Of a DNA stretch of 64,000 bases, positions 8,933 through 18,338 are shown in pieces. The translations under genes and the position numbers were made by a program. The stretch lies in NCBI GenBank assembly GCA_900321005.1, contig ONUF01000009.1, positions 1 through 64,000 of the forward strand, written 5' to 3'. A model generated the notes under the pieces. That model ran no database searches. It saw only the letters and a list, made by a program, of their open reading frames with translations, and had not been told where the DNA came from. Within the stretch, counting starts at the first letter, position 1; every line of letters begins with the position of its first letter. This DNA is from an uncultured Bacteroidales bacterium (lineage in GTDB: Bacteria; Bacteroidota; Bacteroidia; Bacteroidales; Paludibacteraceae).

Positions 8933-10169
8933 GTCTGAACCGCGAAATATTGCGTCTCGCGGTGCCAAGTATCTTGGCGAACATCACGATTCCGTTGGTG
9001 GGTATCGTGGACACAGCGATAGTGGGACATCTGAGTGATGCCGCGGCTATCGGAGGTATCGCGATCGGTACCATGCTCTTTGACTTACTCTATTGGAACT
9101 TCGGATTCCTGCGTATCGGCACTTCGGGCCTCGCGGCCCAAGCGTACGGAGCGGGACGAAAAGACGAATGCCGCAAGATCCTGGTGCAGAGTCTTACTTT
9201 GGCGCTGCTCGCGACCCTCTTTGTGTGGGCCATTCAGTGGTTCTTTGTCACCGCCGTCTTAGCCGTCGTACCTTGCTCTGCCGAAGCCGCCTCGATAGCA
9301 CGCGAGTACTTCTTCGTGCGTATTTGGGCAGCGCCCGCGACGATGATGCTTTTCACCTTCAAGGGCTGGTTCATCGGCATGCAGGATACGAAGAGTCCGG
9401 TACACTCCTCGCGCAGTACAGCGGACTGTTCCTCGCGGTCGCCATCATTGTGCTCAAGTACGGCATCATTCATATTGGCACTCGCGAGATATTGGCCGCG
9501 ATGAAATGGCCGGAACTAAAGCGAATGATGAGTTTGAACGGAAACCTGTTCATTCGCTCGCTCTGCTTCATGGTGGTCTATGTGGGCTATACCTCCCTCG
9601 CCAGCAGGTACGGAGACGAAGAATTGGCCGTGAGCAGCATATTGATGAAGTTCTTTATGTTCTTCTCCTACTTCGTGGACGGCTTTGCCTATGCCGGCGA
9701 AGCGTTGGTGGGGAAGGAGTTCGGAAGGAGTCGTGCGGACGCACTGAATGATAAAATGAGCGCGACAGGGTCGCTCAACGATGTGGTCCGTCTGCTCTTT
9801 AACTGGAGCATCGGAGTAGGGTTGTTGTTTACGGCGGTATATGCCGTGTGGGGCGATGAGTGTATCGCTCTCATGACCTCGGACAGCGGAGTGATAGCGG
9901 CAGCCAAGCCGTACATGGGTTGGTTGATAGCCATGCCGATAGTGAGTGCTCTGGCGTTTATGTGGGACGGTGTGTTTGTGGGAGCTACCGCCGGTGTACA
10001 GATTCGTAACGCAATGATTTGGGCCGCATTGGCCTTTGTAATAGGATATATAACGACATTCAGTTGGTGGGGACCGCAGGCGTTGTACATCGCGTACTTT
10101 GCGCACCTCTTCGCCCGAGTAGCGTACCTGACCGTTGAATGGAAAAAGAACTATGGTGAAAACGTATAA
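8929..10169 (+). pseudogene. MATE-family efflux transporter, broken by an internal deletion with frameshift
   Basis: The gene starts at a GTG overlapping the previous stop (GTGA). The first frame reads as a normal MATE N-terminus (LAVPSILANITIPLVGIVDTAIVGHL ... FKGWFIGMQDTKSPV) up to nt ~9402. The protein then continues in another frame from GTLLAQYSGLFLAV (nt 9399 onward) to the natural stop at 10169. Family members normally have about 30 residues (one helix and loop) between the MQDTKSP and GT-hydrophobic-AQY motifs; here they are absent and the two parts are out of phase. The joint lies at GGTAC (9399-9403). Outside the joint both halves look intact, so this is a recent lesion or an assembly collapse. 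Confidence 0.85.
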
Positions 10170-11187
10170 AATAGGATGTATGGCGCTCGCGCTCTGCGGG
10201 CTGTTGGCTTGTACCAAACAGGTCAATCAGGAGTATGCGCAGGCGCCGATCAAAGTGAAGACGACGATTGTTGCGCCGCAAGCCGGCAGTGCGACCTCGC
10301 GCTATGTAGGAGTGATCGAACCTACGCACGAGACACCGCTGAGCATGGAGGCTGCGGGGCGCGTGACGGCTATCAATGTGAAGAACGGTGAACGCGTCCG
10401 CAAAGGACAAGTGCTGCTGACGGTCGATAACACCCAAGCCCTCAATGCCTTGCAAGGCGCCAAGGCTGCCCTGCAACATGCCCAGGACGGCTATGACCGC
10501 GTGAGCAAAGTGCATGCCAAGGGTGTGGTGTCGGACCAGAAGATGGTCGAAGTGCAGAGCCAGTTGACCCAAGCCAAATCGCTCTATTCGGCTGCCAAGA
10601 AACGGCTGGAGGAGTGCTCACTCTCTGCGCCCTGCGACGGCGTAGTGAACGGACTGACGATTGAGAAGGGTCAGACGGTCATTCCCGGAACGAAACTATG
10701 TTCTATCCTCGACATCACGGGCTTTAATGTGCGCTTCACCGTTCCCGAAGCGGAGATACGCGAACTGGGAACGACAGGCGAAGTGGAATGTGCGGCTGTG
10801 AATGCTGTCTTTCCGATAACCATCAGCGAGAAGAGTGTCGCCGCCAACACCCTCACGCATACCTACGACGTGGTCGCACATATCACCGGCGGCACGGATG
10901 TGCTCATGACCGGCATGGTAGCGAAAGTACAAATAGCGCAAATGTCCAATGACCAATGTCAAATGACAAATAACGATCTCGTCATTCCGGCGCAGTGTAT
11001 CTTACTCACGCCCGACGGACATACGGTGTGGGTGGCGGAAAACGGCACTGCCGTGCGTCGCGCGATCACTATTGACGGCTATCAGGCAGACGGCGTGCGC
11101 GTGAAGAGCGGTCTCCAAGCCGGCGATACACTCATCACCGAAGGCTATCAGAAACTGTATAAAGGCTGTGCCATAACTGAAAACTGA
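10153..11187 (+). CDS. RND efflux periplasmic adaptor (membrane fusion protein, lipoprotein)
   Basis: 344 residues. Lipoprotein signal peptide with lipobox LLAC (residues ~17-20). The order is that of AcrA/MexA-type adaptors: lipoyl half-motif (GRVTAINVKNGERVRKGQVL), a coiled-coil hairpin (~85-155), second lipoyl half (LSAPCDGVVNGLTIEKGQTV), beta-barrel (~180-265) and membrane-proximal domain. It links an inner-membrane pump to an outer-membrane channel. The start is the ATG inside the end of the MATE gene (17-nt overlap). A run of AATGNCC/AAATGAC mini-repeats (10941-10973) inserts a hydrophilic QMSNDQCQMTNND stretch. Its stop codon is supplied by the first unit of a CTGATTA tandem array. Confidence 0.88.
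   Translation: MVKTYKIGCMALALCGLLACTKQVNQEYAQAPIKVKTTIVAPQAGSATSRYVGVIEPTHETPLSMEAAGRVTAINVKNGERVRKGQVLLTVDNTQALNALQGAKAALQHAQDGYDRVSKVHAKGVVSDQKMVEVQSQLTQAKSLYSAAKKRLEECSLSAPCDGVVNGLTIEKGQTVIPGTKLCSILDITGFNVRFTVPEAEIRELGTTGEVECAAVNAVFPITISEKSVAANTLTHTYDVVAHITGGTDVLMTGMVAKVQIAQMSNDQCQMTNNDLVIPAQCILLTPDGHTVWVAENGTAVRRAITIDGYQADGVRVKSGLQAGDTLITEGYQKLYKGCAITEN
10941..10973 (+). repeat. In-gene mini-repeat (AATGtcc/AATGacc type)
   Basis: Degenerate copies of an AATGNCCAATG / CAAATGACAAAT word inserted in frame in the RND adaptor; stop-free in the coding frame. Confidence 0.6.
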
Positions 11188-11247
11188 TCACTGACTACTG
11201 ATTACTGATTACTGATTACTGATTACTGATTACTGATTACTGATTAC
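11184..11247 (+). repeat. CTGATTA heptamer tandem array at a gene junction
   Basis: Two degenerate units (CTGATCA, CTGACTA) are followed by seven perfect CTGATTA units (11198-11246). The first unit supplies the TGA stop of the adaptor gene (11185-11187) and the array ends 2 nt before the TTG start of the pump gene. Confidence 0.95.
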
Positions 11248-11248
11248 T

Positions 11249-14200
11249 TTGAAAACCAGTGCACACATAGAAGGAGCAATGCGGCGTCACGGACTCGTGA
11301 TAGCCTTATTCATGGTATTGATGGCGTTCGGTATATGGTCCTTGCCGCAGATGAACAAGGATGAGTTTCCGCAATTCACCATCCGTCAGGGACTGGTAGT
11401 GGCGTACTATCCCGGCGCGACGGCCGAAGAAGTGGAGCAGCAGGTGACGATACCCCTCGAGGATTATATCAACTCCTTCGAATTCGTTGATAAGAAACTG
11501 ACCTACAGCCAAAGTGAAGACGGCCTCGCGTATATCTACGTGATGCTACGTATGACGGCTGTCAATAACGAGGCTGCCTGGACAAAGATCCGCGCGGGCC
11601 TGCCGCTCCTGCAGAAGACCCAACTGCCCACAGGCGTCTTGCAGACTCTTGTCATCGATGATTTCGGTAACACCTCGTCCCTGCTCATCGCCGTGGAGAG
11701 TCCCGAACGCAGCCCGCGCGAATTGGAGCAATACGCCAAACAAGTCTGCTCGCACTTGCGTACCATCCCTGAAATGGGCAAACTGCGTATTATGGGCAGG
11801 CAGACCGAAGAGATAGCTGTCACTATCGACCCCGAACAACTGTCCCGTTATGGCATCAACCCCTCCGCGCTGCAGGCGCAGATGGCGTTGCAAGGTATCC
11901 GTACGGTAGGCGGCGAGAGCGATGCACACGGAGCATTGCAAGTGGTCATCCCCTATATGTCTGAATATGAGATGCAGGAGCAAATCGTGTGGTCCGACCC
12001 CGTGACGGGTGCTACCATTCGCCTCAAAGACATCGCTACCGTCGAGCGCCGGTATCAGGCGCCAAAGAGTTATGTGGAGTTTAACGGCGCGTCCTGTCTC
12101 ATCTTGAATATGGAAATGGTGCCCGGCAATAACATCGTCGCGTTCGGCGATGAAGTGGACAAGCAGTTAGCGCAAGCTGCGGCTCTTTTGCCGCCCGACA
12201 TCCGCTTCCATCGTATCACCGACCAGCCGAAGGTCGTCAATGACTCCGTGCTCTCGTTCTTGCGCGACATCGTGATCTCCATTCTGGTGGTGATTGCTGT
12301 GATGCTGTTGCTCTTCCCGCTCCGCACCGCTCTGGTAGCCGCGACGGGACTGCCTGTCTGCACGGCGATCTGTATCGGTCTGATGTATGTCACGGGTATC
12401 GAACTGAACACCGTGACGCTCGCGGCACTAATCTTTGTCTTGGGAATGATCGTCGATGACTCGGTTATAGTCATAGACGGCTATACGAACCTCTTGGCGC
12501 GTCGTCACTCGCGCTGGTACTCCGCCGTAGTGAGCACGAGCATGCTCTTCGTGCCGATGTCGCTCGCGACCATGGCCATATGCGGCATGTTCTTCCCTAT
12601 GACGCGCATCATCACGGGCCCCCTTGGTGAGTTTGTTCAACTCTTCCCATGGGCGGTTCTCTTTGCGCTCGTGGCAAGTATCTTCTATGCTTCGTGGATA
12701 ACGCCGTTCCTGTCTTTCCGTTTTATCCGCGAGCGCAAACCCGAAGAGCTGAACCTCGTGGAGCGCGTGCAGACGAAATTCTTCACTTGGCTGCAGAGCG
12801 CCTACCGCCATATGTTACAGCGCTGTTTTGACCATCCGGTCATCGCCTGGTGTCTCTTGGGCGGGGCGACCCTGATAGGTGTGGTACTGTTGATGAATCT
12901 CAATCTGCAGTTACTGCCGAAAGCCGAGCGGGAGTTCTTTGCGGTCGAGATACACCTGCGTGACGGCGCGACACTCGAAGAGAGTGCGTCGGTGGCGGAT
13001 TCCTTGGCACACATCCTGCGCCAAGACCCGCGTGTGACGAGTGTGACCGCCTTTATCGGTCAGTCCTCCCCGCGCTTCCATGCTACCTATACGCCGCAGA
13101 CACCGGCTGCGAACTACGCGCAGTTAGTGGTCAATACCAAGTCCAGCAAGGCGACGAGCCAAGTGCTCAAAGCCTATAACGGCAAGTACGAGAACTATTT
13201 CCCGAACGCCTATGCGCGGTTCAAGCAACTGGATTATCAAGCGGTGAAGAATCCGCTCGAAGTGCGTGTGAAAGGCGAAAACTGGGAGACGATGAAACCG
13301 ATCGCAGACAGTATTCAGCAGTTCATGCTCGCGCAGCCCGAACTGCAGTGGGTACACTGCGACTATAACAACGTAGCGGCATCCACGCGCATCGTGCTCA
13401 AGGCCGACGAAGCAACACGACTCGGTATCACCGAGACCATGCTCTCGCTCTATTTGATGCAGGCTACACAAGGCGCGACTATCACGACGCTTTACGAAGA
13501 GTCATACGCCGTGCCGGTAGTGCTCTATACGGCCGGTATCAATACCCTCAACGCCGACGAACTCGGTGCGATACAAGTGCCGACAGCCCTGCCTGGCGTA
13601 TGGGTGCCTTTGCGCCAGGTAGCGACTATAGAACCAAATTGGCACCATACCTTGCTCGAACGCCGCAATGCTGTGCGAACGATGACGGTCGGCGCCGACC
13701 TCAGAGGTACCACCAGTCAGGTTGATGCTGAGCGCAAGGTGAAGAATTGGGTGGAGAACAACCTCACCGACCTGCCGGAAGGAGTGTCCATTGCTTTCGG
13801 TGGACTGACGGAAATAAATGACATGCTTATTCCGCAGATTTTATGGTCTATTGTAGCCGCCCTTGCGGTGATGTTAGCCCTGTTGTTGTACCACTTCGGA
13901 AAGATCGGCCTGGCGCTGCTGACCCTCTCGAGCGCCATCCTCTGTCTCTTCGGCTCGATGCTCGGTCTGTGGATCTTCAAACTGGATATATCTATTACCG
14001 CAGTGTTGGGTGTCGTCAGTCTGATAGGTATCATCGTCCGTAACGCCATTATGATGTATGAGTATGCCGAAGATGCACGCAAATACAAACACCTGACCTA
14101 TAAGGAAGCAGCTTTCCAGGCCGGCTTACGGCGTATGCGACCGGTCTTCCTGACTTCCGCTACCACGGCCCTCGGTGTGCTACCTATGATCATCGCTGCA

Positions 14201-14332
14201 ACCAGTCTCTGGATGCCGATGGGTGTGGTGATCTGTTTCGGAACGCTGTTTACCCTGCCGCTGACCGTCACTATCCTGCCTGTCGTCTATTGGAAGGTCT
14301 ATGCAAAGAGGGATGAAGAAGTGAATGAGTGA
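11249..14332 (+). CDS. RND-family efflux pump inner-membrane permease (AcrB-like)
   Basis: 1027 residues, the normal RND size. A first helix (~13-33) is followed by a porter domain starting MNKDEFPQFTIRQGLVV. A block of helices holds the proton-relay Asp pair in GMIVDDSVIVIDGY. The second half repeats this layout, and GIIVRNAIMMYEYAEDA replaces the Asp pair, as is usual. It uses proton influx to expel substrates. The TTG at 11249 is favoured because homologues align from there (MKTSAHIEGAMRRHG); an ATG at 11279, preceded by GAAGGAG, is the alternative. The adaptor is encoded just upstream across the CTGATTA array. No outer-membrane TolC-type channel is in the window. Confidence 0.9.
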   Translation: MKTSAHIEGAMRRHGLVIALFMVLMAFGIWSLPQMNKDEFPQFTIRQGLVVAYYPGATAEEVEQQVTIPLEDYINSFEFVDKKLTYSQSEDGLAYIYVMLRMTAVNNEAAWTKIRAGLPLLQKTQLPTGVLQTLVIDDFGNTSSLLIAVESPERSPRELEQYAKQVCSHLRTIPEMGKLRIMGRQTEEIAVTIDPEQLSRYGINPSALQAQMALQGIRTVGGESDAHGALQVVIPYMSEYEMQEQIVWSDPVTGATIRLKDIATVERRYQAPKSYVEFNGASCLILNMEMVPGNNIVAFGDEVDKQLAQAAALLPPDIRFHRITDQPKVVNDSVLSFLRDIVISILVVIAVMLLLFPLRTALVAATGLPVCTAICIGLMYVTGIELNTVTLAALIFVLGMIVDDSVIVIDGYTNLLARRHSRWYSAVVSTSMLFVPMSLATMAICGMFFPMTRIITGPLGEFVQLFPWAVLFALVASIFYASWITPFLSFRFIRERKPEELNLVERVQTKFFTWLQSAYRHMLQRCFDHPVIAWCLLGGATLIGVVLLMNLNLQLLPKAEREFFAVEIHLRDGATLEESASVADSLAHILRQDPRVTSVTAFIGQSSPRFHATYTPQTPAANYAQLVVNTKSSKATSQVLKAYNGKYENYFPNAYARFKQLDYQAVKNPLEVRVKGENWETMKPIADSIQQFMLAQPELQWVHCDYNNVAASTRIVLKADEATRLGITETMLSLYLMQATQGATITTLYEESYAVPVVLYTAGINTLNADELGAIQVPTALPGVWVPLRQVATIEPNWHHTLLERRNAVRTMTVGADLRGTTSQVDAERKVKNWVENNLTDLPEGVSIAFGGLTEINDMLIPQILWSIVAALAVMLALLLYHFGKIGLALLTLSSAILCLFGSMLGLWIFKLDISITAVLGVVSLIGIIVRNAIMMYEYAEDARKYKHLTYKEAAFQAGLRRMRPVFLTSATTALGVLPMIIAATSLWMPMGVVICFGTLFTLPLTVTILPVVYWKVYAKRDEEVNE

Positions 14333-14337
14333 ATGAG
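14321..14337 (+). repeat. GTGAATGA tandem repeat at a stop/start junction
   Basis: GTGAATGA is repeated twice (14321-14336). It spans the TGA stop of the pump gene (14330-14332) just ahead of the next gene's ATG at 14341. Confidence 0.7.
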
Positions 14338-14340
14338 GGC

Positions 14341-14910
14341 ATGAGAGTGTTGATCTTTGATCATATGGAAGAGTGCACGGACGCAGAAGTGCAACGAATG
14401 CTACCTTTGGTGTCCGCCCAGCGCCGCGAACAGGCCTTGAAATACAAACATACCTTCGGGCAATATTGCTGCCTCAAGAGTTGGCTGATGCTTTTTGATC
14501 TTATCGGGATACCGGAATATCGGAATATCGAATGGAAATACAACGAGCACGGCAAACCATATTGGGAAGACGGTCCTTATTTTAGTATCAGTCATTGCAA
14601 GCAAGGCATCGCCGTCGCGATAGATGACGAACCCGTAGGCATTGACATCGAAACGATCCGGCACGCCGACGCGGAACTCATCGCCCGAACGATGAATGAA
14701 TTAGAGAGAGTAGGGATGGACGATCGGAAATTCACGCGCCTCTGGACGCAGAAAGAAGCGGTCGTCAAGGCGCAAGGAGTAGGGATACAGTCTTTTGAAC
14801 AATTACAACATATAATGTCGAAATCTCGAGATCACGAAATATCGACTTTTGAAAAAGAGAATTATATATACAGCATAGCATATGGAAAATTACATTGTTT
14901 CGGCGCGTAA
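14341..14910 (+). CDS. 4'-phosphopantetheinyl transferase (Sfp type)
   Basis: 189 residues. It transfers phosphopantetheine from CoA to a conserved Ser of carrier proteins. The motifs are FSISHCKQGIAVAI, then PVGIDIETIRH (Mg-binding GxDxE), and FTRLWTQKEAVVKAQG (WTxKEA). I prefer the ATG at 14341; a GTG at 14329 overlapping the previous stop is possible. The gene overlaps the start of dnaX by 29 nt. A CGGAATAT double repeat (14513-14530) lies inside it (EYRNIEW), and the C-terminal tail is AT-rich. Whether it serves the fatty-acid acyl carrier protein or a secondary pathway cannot be told. Confidence 0.85.
   Translation: MRVLIFDHMEECTDAEVQRMLPLVSAQRREQALKYKHTFGQYCCLKSWLMLFDLIGIPEYRNIEWKYNEHGKPYWEDGPYFSISHCKQGIAVAIDDEPVGIDIETIRHADAELIARTMNELERVGMDDRKFTRLWTQKEAVVKAQGVGIQSFEQLQHIMSKSRDHEISTFEKENYIYSIAYGKLHCFGA
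14513..14532 (+). repeat. CGGAATAT tandem repeat inside the transferase gene
   Basis: CGGAATAT occurs twice, followed by a partial CGAAT copy; it reads as EYRNIE in the protein. Confidence 0.6.
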
Positions 14911-16612
14911 GTACCGCCCGCAGACTTTTGAGTCGGTGGTGGGTCAACAAGCGTTGACGCAGACCTTACAGAACGCGATTCGTTCCAACCACTTGGCGCA
15001 TGCGTACCTGTTTTGCGGACCGCGAAGTGTGGGCAAAACTACCTGCGCGCGTATCTTCGCAAAGACAATTAACTGTTCGAACCCCCAGAACGGGTTTGAC
15101 GCATGCAACGAATGCGAGTCGTGTAAGGCCTTCAATGAGCAGCGGTCGTTTAACATTCACGAACTCGATGCAGCATCGAATAACTCCGTAGAAGACATCC
15201 GAAACCTCATCGACCAAGTGCGTATTCCGCCGCAGATCGGTAAGTACTCCGTTTATATCATCGACGAGGTACACATGCTTTCGCAGGGCGCCTTCAACGC
15301 GCTGTTGAAGACACTCGAAGAACCGCCCTCGTACGCCATCTTCATCCTTGCGACCACGGAGAAGCATAAAGTGCTGCCGACGATTCTCAGTCGTTGTCAG
15401 GTCTATGACTTCAACCGCATCACCATTCCCGATACGATCGCTTATCTGCAGAAAGTGGCGGCGAATGAAGGTATCAAAGTGAGTGAGGAAGCACTGAATG
15501 TGGTGGCGCAGAAGGCCGACGGAGGTATGCGCGACGCGCTGTCGATCTTCGACCAACTGGTCGCTTTCTGCGGCAATGAGATCACTTATGAGCGTACCAT
15601 CGAAGTGCTCAATGTGCTGAGTGCCGACTATTATTTCCAATTGGTCGATAGTGCGTTGCAGCACAATGTGGCGCAGGCGCTGCTGATCTTCAACGACATT
15701 CTGAACCATGGTTTCGATGCCGGCCATTTTGTGACGGGTTTTGCGCAACACCTGCGTGACGTACTCGTGAGCAAAGACCCGCAGACCCTGCCGCTTCTCG
15801 AGACCGGCGAGTCGATGCGTGCGCGCTACGGCCAACAGGCGCAGCGATGCCATCCGATGTGGATCTTCCTGGCGCTTGACATTCTCAACACCTGCGACAT
15901 CAACTACCGCACAGCGCGTAACAAGCGCCTGACGGTCGAACTGGCCTTGGTGAAACTGTGTCAACTCGGCCTGAATCAGACTATTCAGAATACTCCGAAT
16001 ACTCAGAGTCCTCAGAATACTCCGAAGGCTGCCCCGCAGCCTATTAAACAGCCGCAGGCTGCTACACCTTCTACACAGGCTCCGGCGGAGCCTATTAAAC
16101 AGCCGCAGGCTTCTCAACCGGCGCAGCCGACTCCTGCTCCTTCCATCCCTAAGATGCCGAAGATCGGTATCGGTTTGGGACCGAAGAAACCGGAACCTGC
16201 TCCGGCACAGCCGACGGCAGCCCCTGCCGAACAACCGAAAGAGGAGCAAAATCGCCCTTTTACAGTTGACCAACTCCGAGACGCGTGGGTTGGTCTGGCT
16301 GACTCGCACAAGGAGGAAACGCGTCTCAAACAGTTGATAGAGAACTACATGCCGCTGATGGTGAACGACCTGACGGCGGAGATACAAATGCCGAACCCCT
16401 GGCAGATGGCGGAAATGCGGAAAGCCTTGCCGACACTGTTGCGGCAGTTACGGGCAACCCTGCATAACGACCACCTCGAGATTCAACTCGTCCAGGCGGA
16501 GTTTAATCAGGAGCAAATGGCCTTCACCGCCGAAGAGAAATACAAACTGATGGTTGAGCAAAACCCCGTGCTCTCCCAACTCAAAGAGAAACTCGACTTG
16601 CAAATAGACTGA
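14882..16612 (+). CDS. dnaX: DNA polymerase III subunit gamma/tau
   Basis: 576 residues. This is the clamp-loader ATPase that opens the sliding clamp. Walker A is GPRSVGKTT (residues 46-54), the zinc knuckle is CSNPQNGFDACNECESC, Walker B is IIDEVHML, followed by LEEPP, the sensor ATTEKHKVLPTI, SRC and domain III. After ~370 comes a Pro/Gln/Ala-rich linker (two PIKQPQA copies) with a mini-repeat insertion NQTIQNTPNTQSPQNTP, then a C-terminal tau-like domain. No obvious slippery A-run for a programmed frameshift was noticed. The stop codon lies in the first unit of a CTGATTA array that runs to the next start. Confidence 0.95.
   Translation: MENYIVSARKYRPQTFESVVGQQALTQTLQNAIRSNHLAHAYLFCGPRSVGKTTCARIFAKTINCSNPQNGFDACNECESCKAFNEQRSFNIHELDAASNNSVEDIRNLIDQVRIPPQIGKYSVYIIDEVHMLSQGAFNALLKTLEEPPSYAIFILATTEKHKVLPTILSRCQVYDFNRITIPDTIAYLQKVAANEGIKVSEEALNVVAQKADGGMRDALSIFDQLVAFCGNEITYERTIEVLNVLSADYYFQLVDSALQHNVAQALLIFNDILNHGFDAGHFVTGFAQHLRDVLVSKDPQTLPLLETGESMRARYGQQAQRCHPMWIFLALDILNTCDINYRTARNKRLTVELALVKLCQLGLNQTIQNTPNTQSPQNTPKAAPQPIKQPQAATPSTQAPAEPIKQPQASQPAQPTPAPSIPKMPKIGIGLGPKKPEPAPAQPTAAPAEQPKEEQNRPFTVDQLRDAWVGLADSHKEETRLKQLIENYMPLMVNDLTAEIQMPNPWQMAEMRKALPTLLRQLRATLHNDHLEIQLVQAEFNQEQMAFTAEEKYKLMVEQNPVLSQLKEKLDLQID
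15974..16027 (+). repeat. GAATACTCC / CAGA mini-repeat in the dnaX linker
   Basis: Degenerate CAGAATACTCCGAATACTCA words, in frame and stop-free. The same word family recurs in the RecD-like gene at about 56380-56419. Confidence 0.75.
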
Positions 16613-16653
16613 TTACTGATTACTGATTACTGATTACTGATTACTGATTACTG
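16609..16653 (+). repeat. CTGATTA heptamer array linking dnaX stop to ygiQ start
   Basis: Six perfect CTGATTA units (16609-16650) plus CTG. The first contains the dnaX TGA stop (16610-16612). The array runs straight into the ATG at 16654 (CTGATG). Confidence 0.95.
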
Positions 16654-18336
16654 ATGGCTGACCTGCTCAAATACTTGCCTACGACCCGCAAAGAGACGGA
16701 TCTGCGCGGCTGGGATGAAGTGGACATCGTCTTCTTCACCGGCGACGCGTATATAGACCATCCTTCTTTTGGCGCAGCGGTGTTGGGTAGAGTATTGGAG
16801 GCAGCCGGTTATCGCGTAGCGATAGTGCCGCAACCGGACGTACATGGCGACTTCCGCGATTTCAAGAAATTCGGCAAACCCCGTGTCTATTTTGCGGTGT
16901 CGGCGGGTAGTATGGATTCGATGGTGAACCATTATACGGCGGCCAAACGTAAGCGTTCCGATGATGCCTATACGCCCGAAGGACGTCCCGGTGCGCGGCC
17001 CGACTATTGTACCATCACCTATTGCAAGATTCTCAAGCAACTCTATCCCGACGTGCCGATCATCATCGGCGGTATAGAAGCTTCCATGCGCCGTCTGACG
17101 CATTATGACTACTGGCAGGACAAACTGATGCCCTCCATTCTCGTGGACAGCGGCGCAGACATGCTCGTCTATGGTATGGGCGAGCAGGCGATGACGGAGA
17201 TAGCAAATAGAGGCTGCGTGCATGATATCCCTCAGACGGCTTTCCTGACGAGCGACAAGTCCGAGATTCCGAGCGATGCCATTATGCTCTCCTCGCATGA
17301 AGAGGCGCTGCGCGACAAGCGTAAGCACGCGGAGAACTTCCGCCTCATGGAGATCGAGTCGAATAAGATTCATCAGACAACGCTCGTGCAGCCTGTCGGC
17401 AAACAATGGGTAGTGGTCAACCCCTCGTACCCGCCGATGACGACTGAGCAGTTGGACGCCATCTACGACCTGCCTTTCACCTACACCCCGCACCCCAAAT
17501 ACAAGGACAAGCATATCCCGGCGTACGAAATGATCAAGTGGTCGGTGTGCATGCATCGCGGTTGTTTCGGAGGCTGCTCCTTCTGCACGATCTCGGCGCA
17601 TCAGGGCAAACAGATCGTCTCTCGCTCAAAGGCCTCGATCTTACGACAGATAGAGAAACTCAGTCAGTTACCCGACTGGCACGGCGTTATCTCCGACCTC
17701 GGCGGTCCGTCGGCAAACATGTATGCGATGCACGGCAAGGATATGTCGATCTGCGAGAAGTGTGCGCGGGCTTCGTGTCTGCAGCCGGCTATCTGCAAGA
17801 ACCTCAACCAGGACTTCGGACCGCTGCTCGATATCTACCGCACGGTGGACAAACTGCCATACGTGAAGCATGCTTTTGTGGGCTCGGGTATCCGCTATGA
17901 CCTGATGAACGACGAGTATGCCCGCCAACTCATCACTCGTCATGTGTCGGGCCGACTCAAAGTGGCGCCCGAGCATTGTTCGGATGCCGTGCTGAAGGTG
18001 ATGCGCAAGCCGAGTTGGAGCAACTACCTGCGCTTCCGGGATCTTTTCCTGCGCATCAACAAAGAGGCGGGCCTCAACCAACAACTCATCCCGTACTTCA
18101 TCTCCTCGCACCCCGGTTGTACCAAACGCGACATGCAGGCTTTGGCGGACGAGACGAAGCGGATGCATTACCGGCCGGAACAGGTACAGGACTTCACGCC
18201 GACGCCTATGACCCTCTCGACCACGATGTTTTACACCGGTATCAACCCCTACACGCGCGAACCTATATACGTAGCGCGCACACCTGAAGAGAAAAAACAA
18301 CAAAACCAGTATTTTTTCTGGTATAAAAAACCATAA
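16654..18336 (+). CDS. ygiQ: YgiQ family radical SAM protein
   Basis: 560 residues. It has the family's N-terminal cobalamin-binding-like domain (VFFTGDAYIDHPSFGAAVLGR, IIIGGIEASMRRLTHYDYWQ), the 4Fe-4S motif in RGCFGGCSFC (CxxxCxxC, residues ~303-310), then LSDLGGPSANMY, VSGRLKVAPEH and the C-terminal VQDFTPTPMTLSTTMFYTG. The family is conserved but its reaction is not settled. It is a little shorter than the usual ~600 because of compact loops. The start ATG follows the heptamer array directly. Confidence 0.9.
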   Translation: MADLLKYLPTTRKETDLRGWDEVDIVFFTGDAYIDHPSFGAAVLGRVLEAAGYRVAIVPQPDVHGDFRDFKKFGKPRVYFAVSAGSMDSMVNHYTAAKRKRSDDAYTPEGRPGARPDYCTITYCKILKQLYPDVPIIIGGIEASMRRLTHYDYWQDKLMPSILVDSGADMLVYGMGEQAMTEIANRGCVHDIPQTAFLTSDKSEIPSDAIMLSSHEEALRDKRKHAENFRLMEIESNKIHQTTLVQPVGKQWVVVNPSYPPMTTEQLDAIYDLPFTYTPHPKYKDKHIPAYEMIKWSVCMHRGCFGGCSFCTISAHQGKQIVSRSKASILRQIEKLSQLPDWHGVISDLGGPSANMYAMHGKDMSICEKCARASCLQPAICKNLNQDFGPLLDIYRTVDKLPYVKHAFVGSGIRYDLMNDEYARQLITRHVSGRLKVAPEHCSDAVLKVMRKPSWSNYLRFRDLFLRINKEAGLNQQLIPYFISSHPGCTKRDMQALADETKRMHYRPEQVQDFTPTPMTLSTTMFYTGINPYTREPIYVARTPEEKKQQNQYFFWYKKP

Positions 18337-18338
18337 AT

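Noticed and set aside
11184..11247. The CTGATTA array as a CRISPR
   Set aside because: Units are 7 bp in direct contact with no spacers and no cas genes.
14966..16387. A 473-codon open frame on minus, opposite dnaX
   Set aside because: Arg/Leu-rich shadow of dnaX with no recognisable family.
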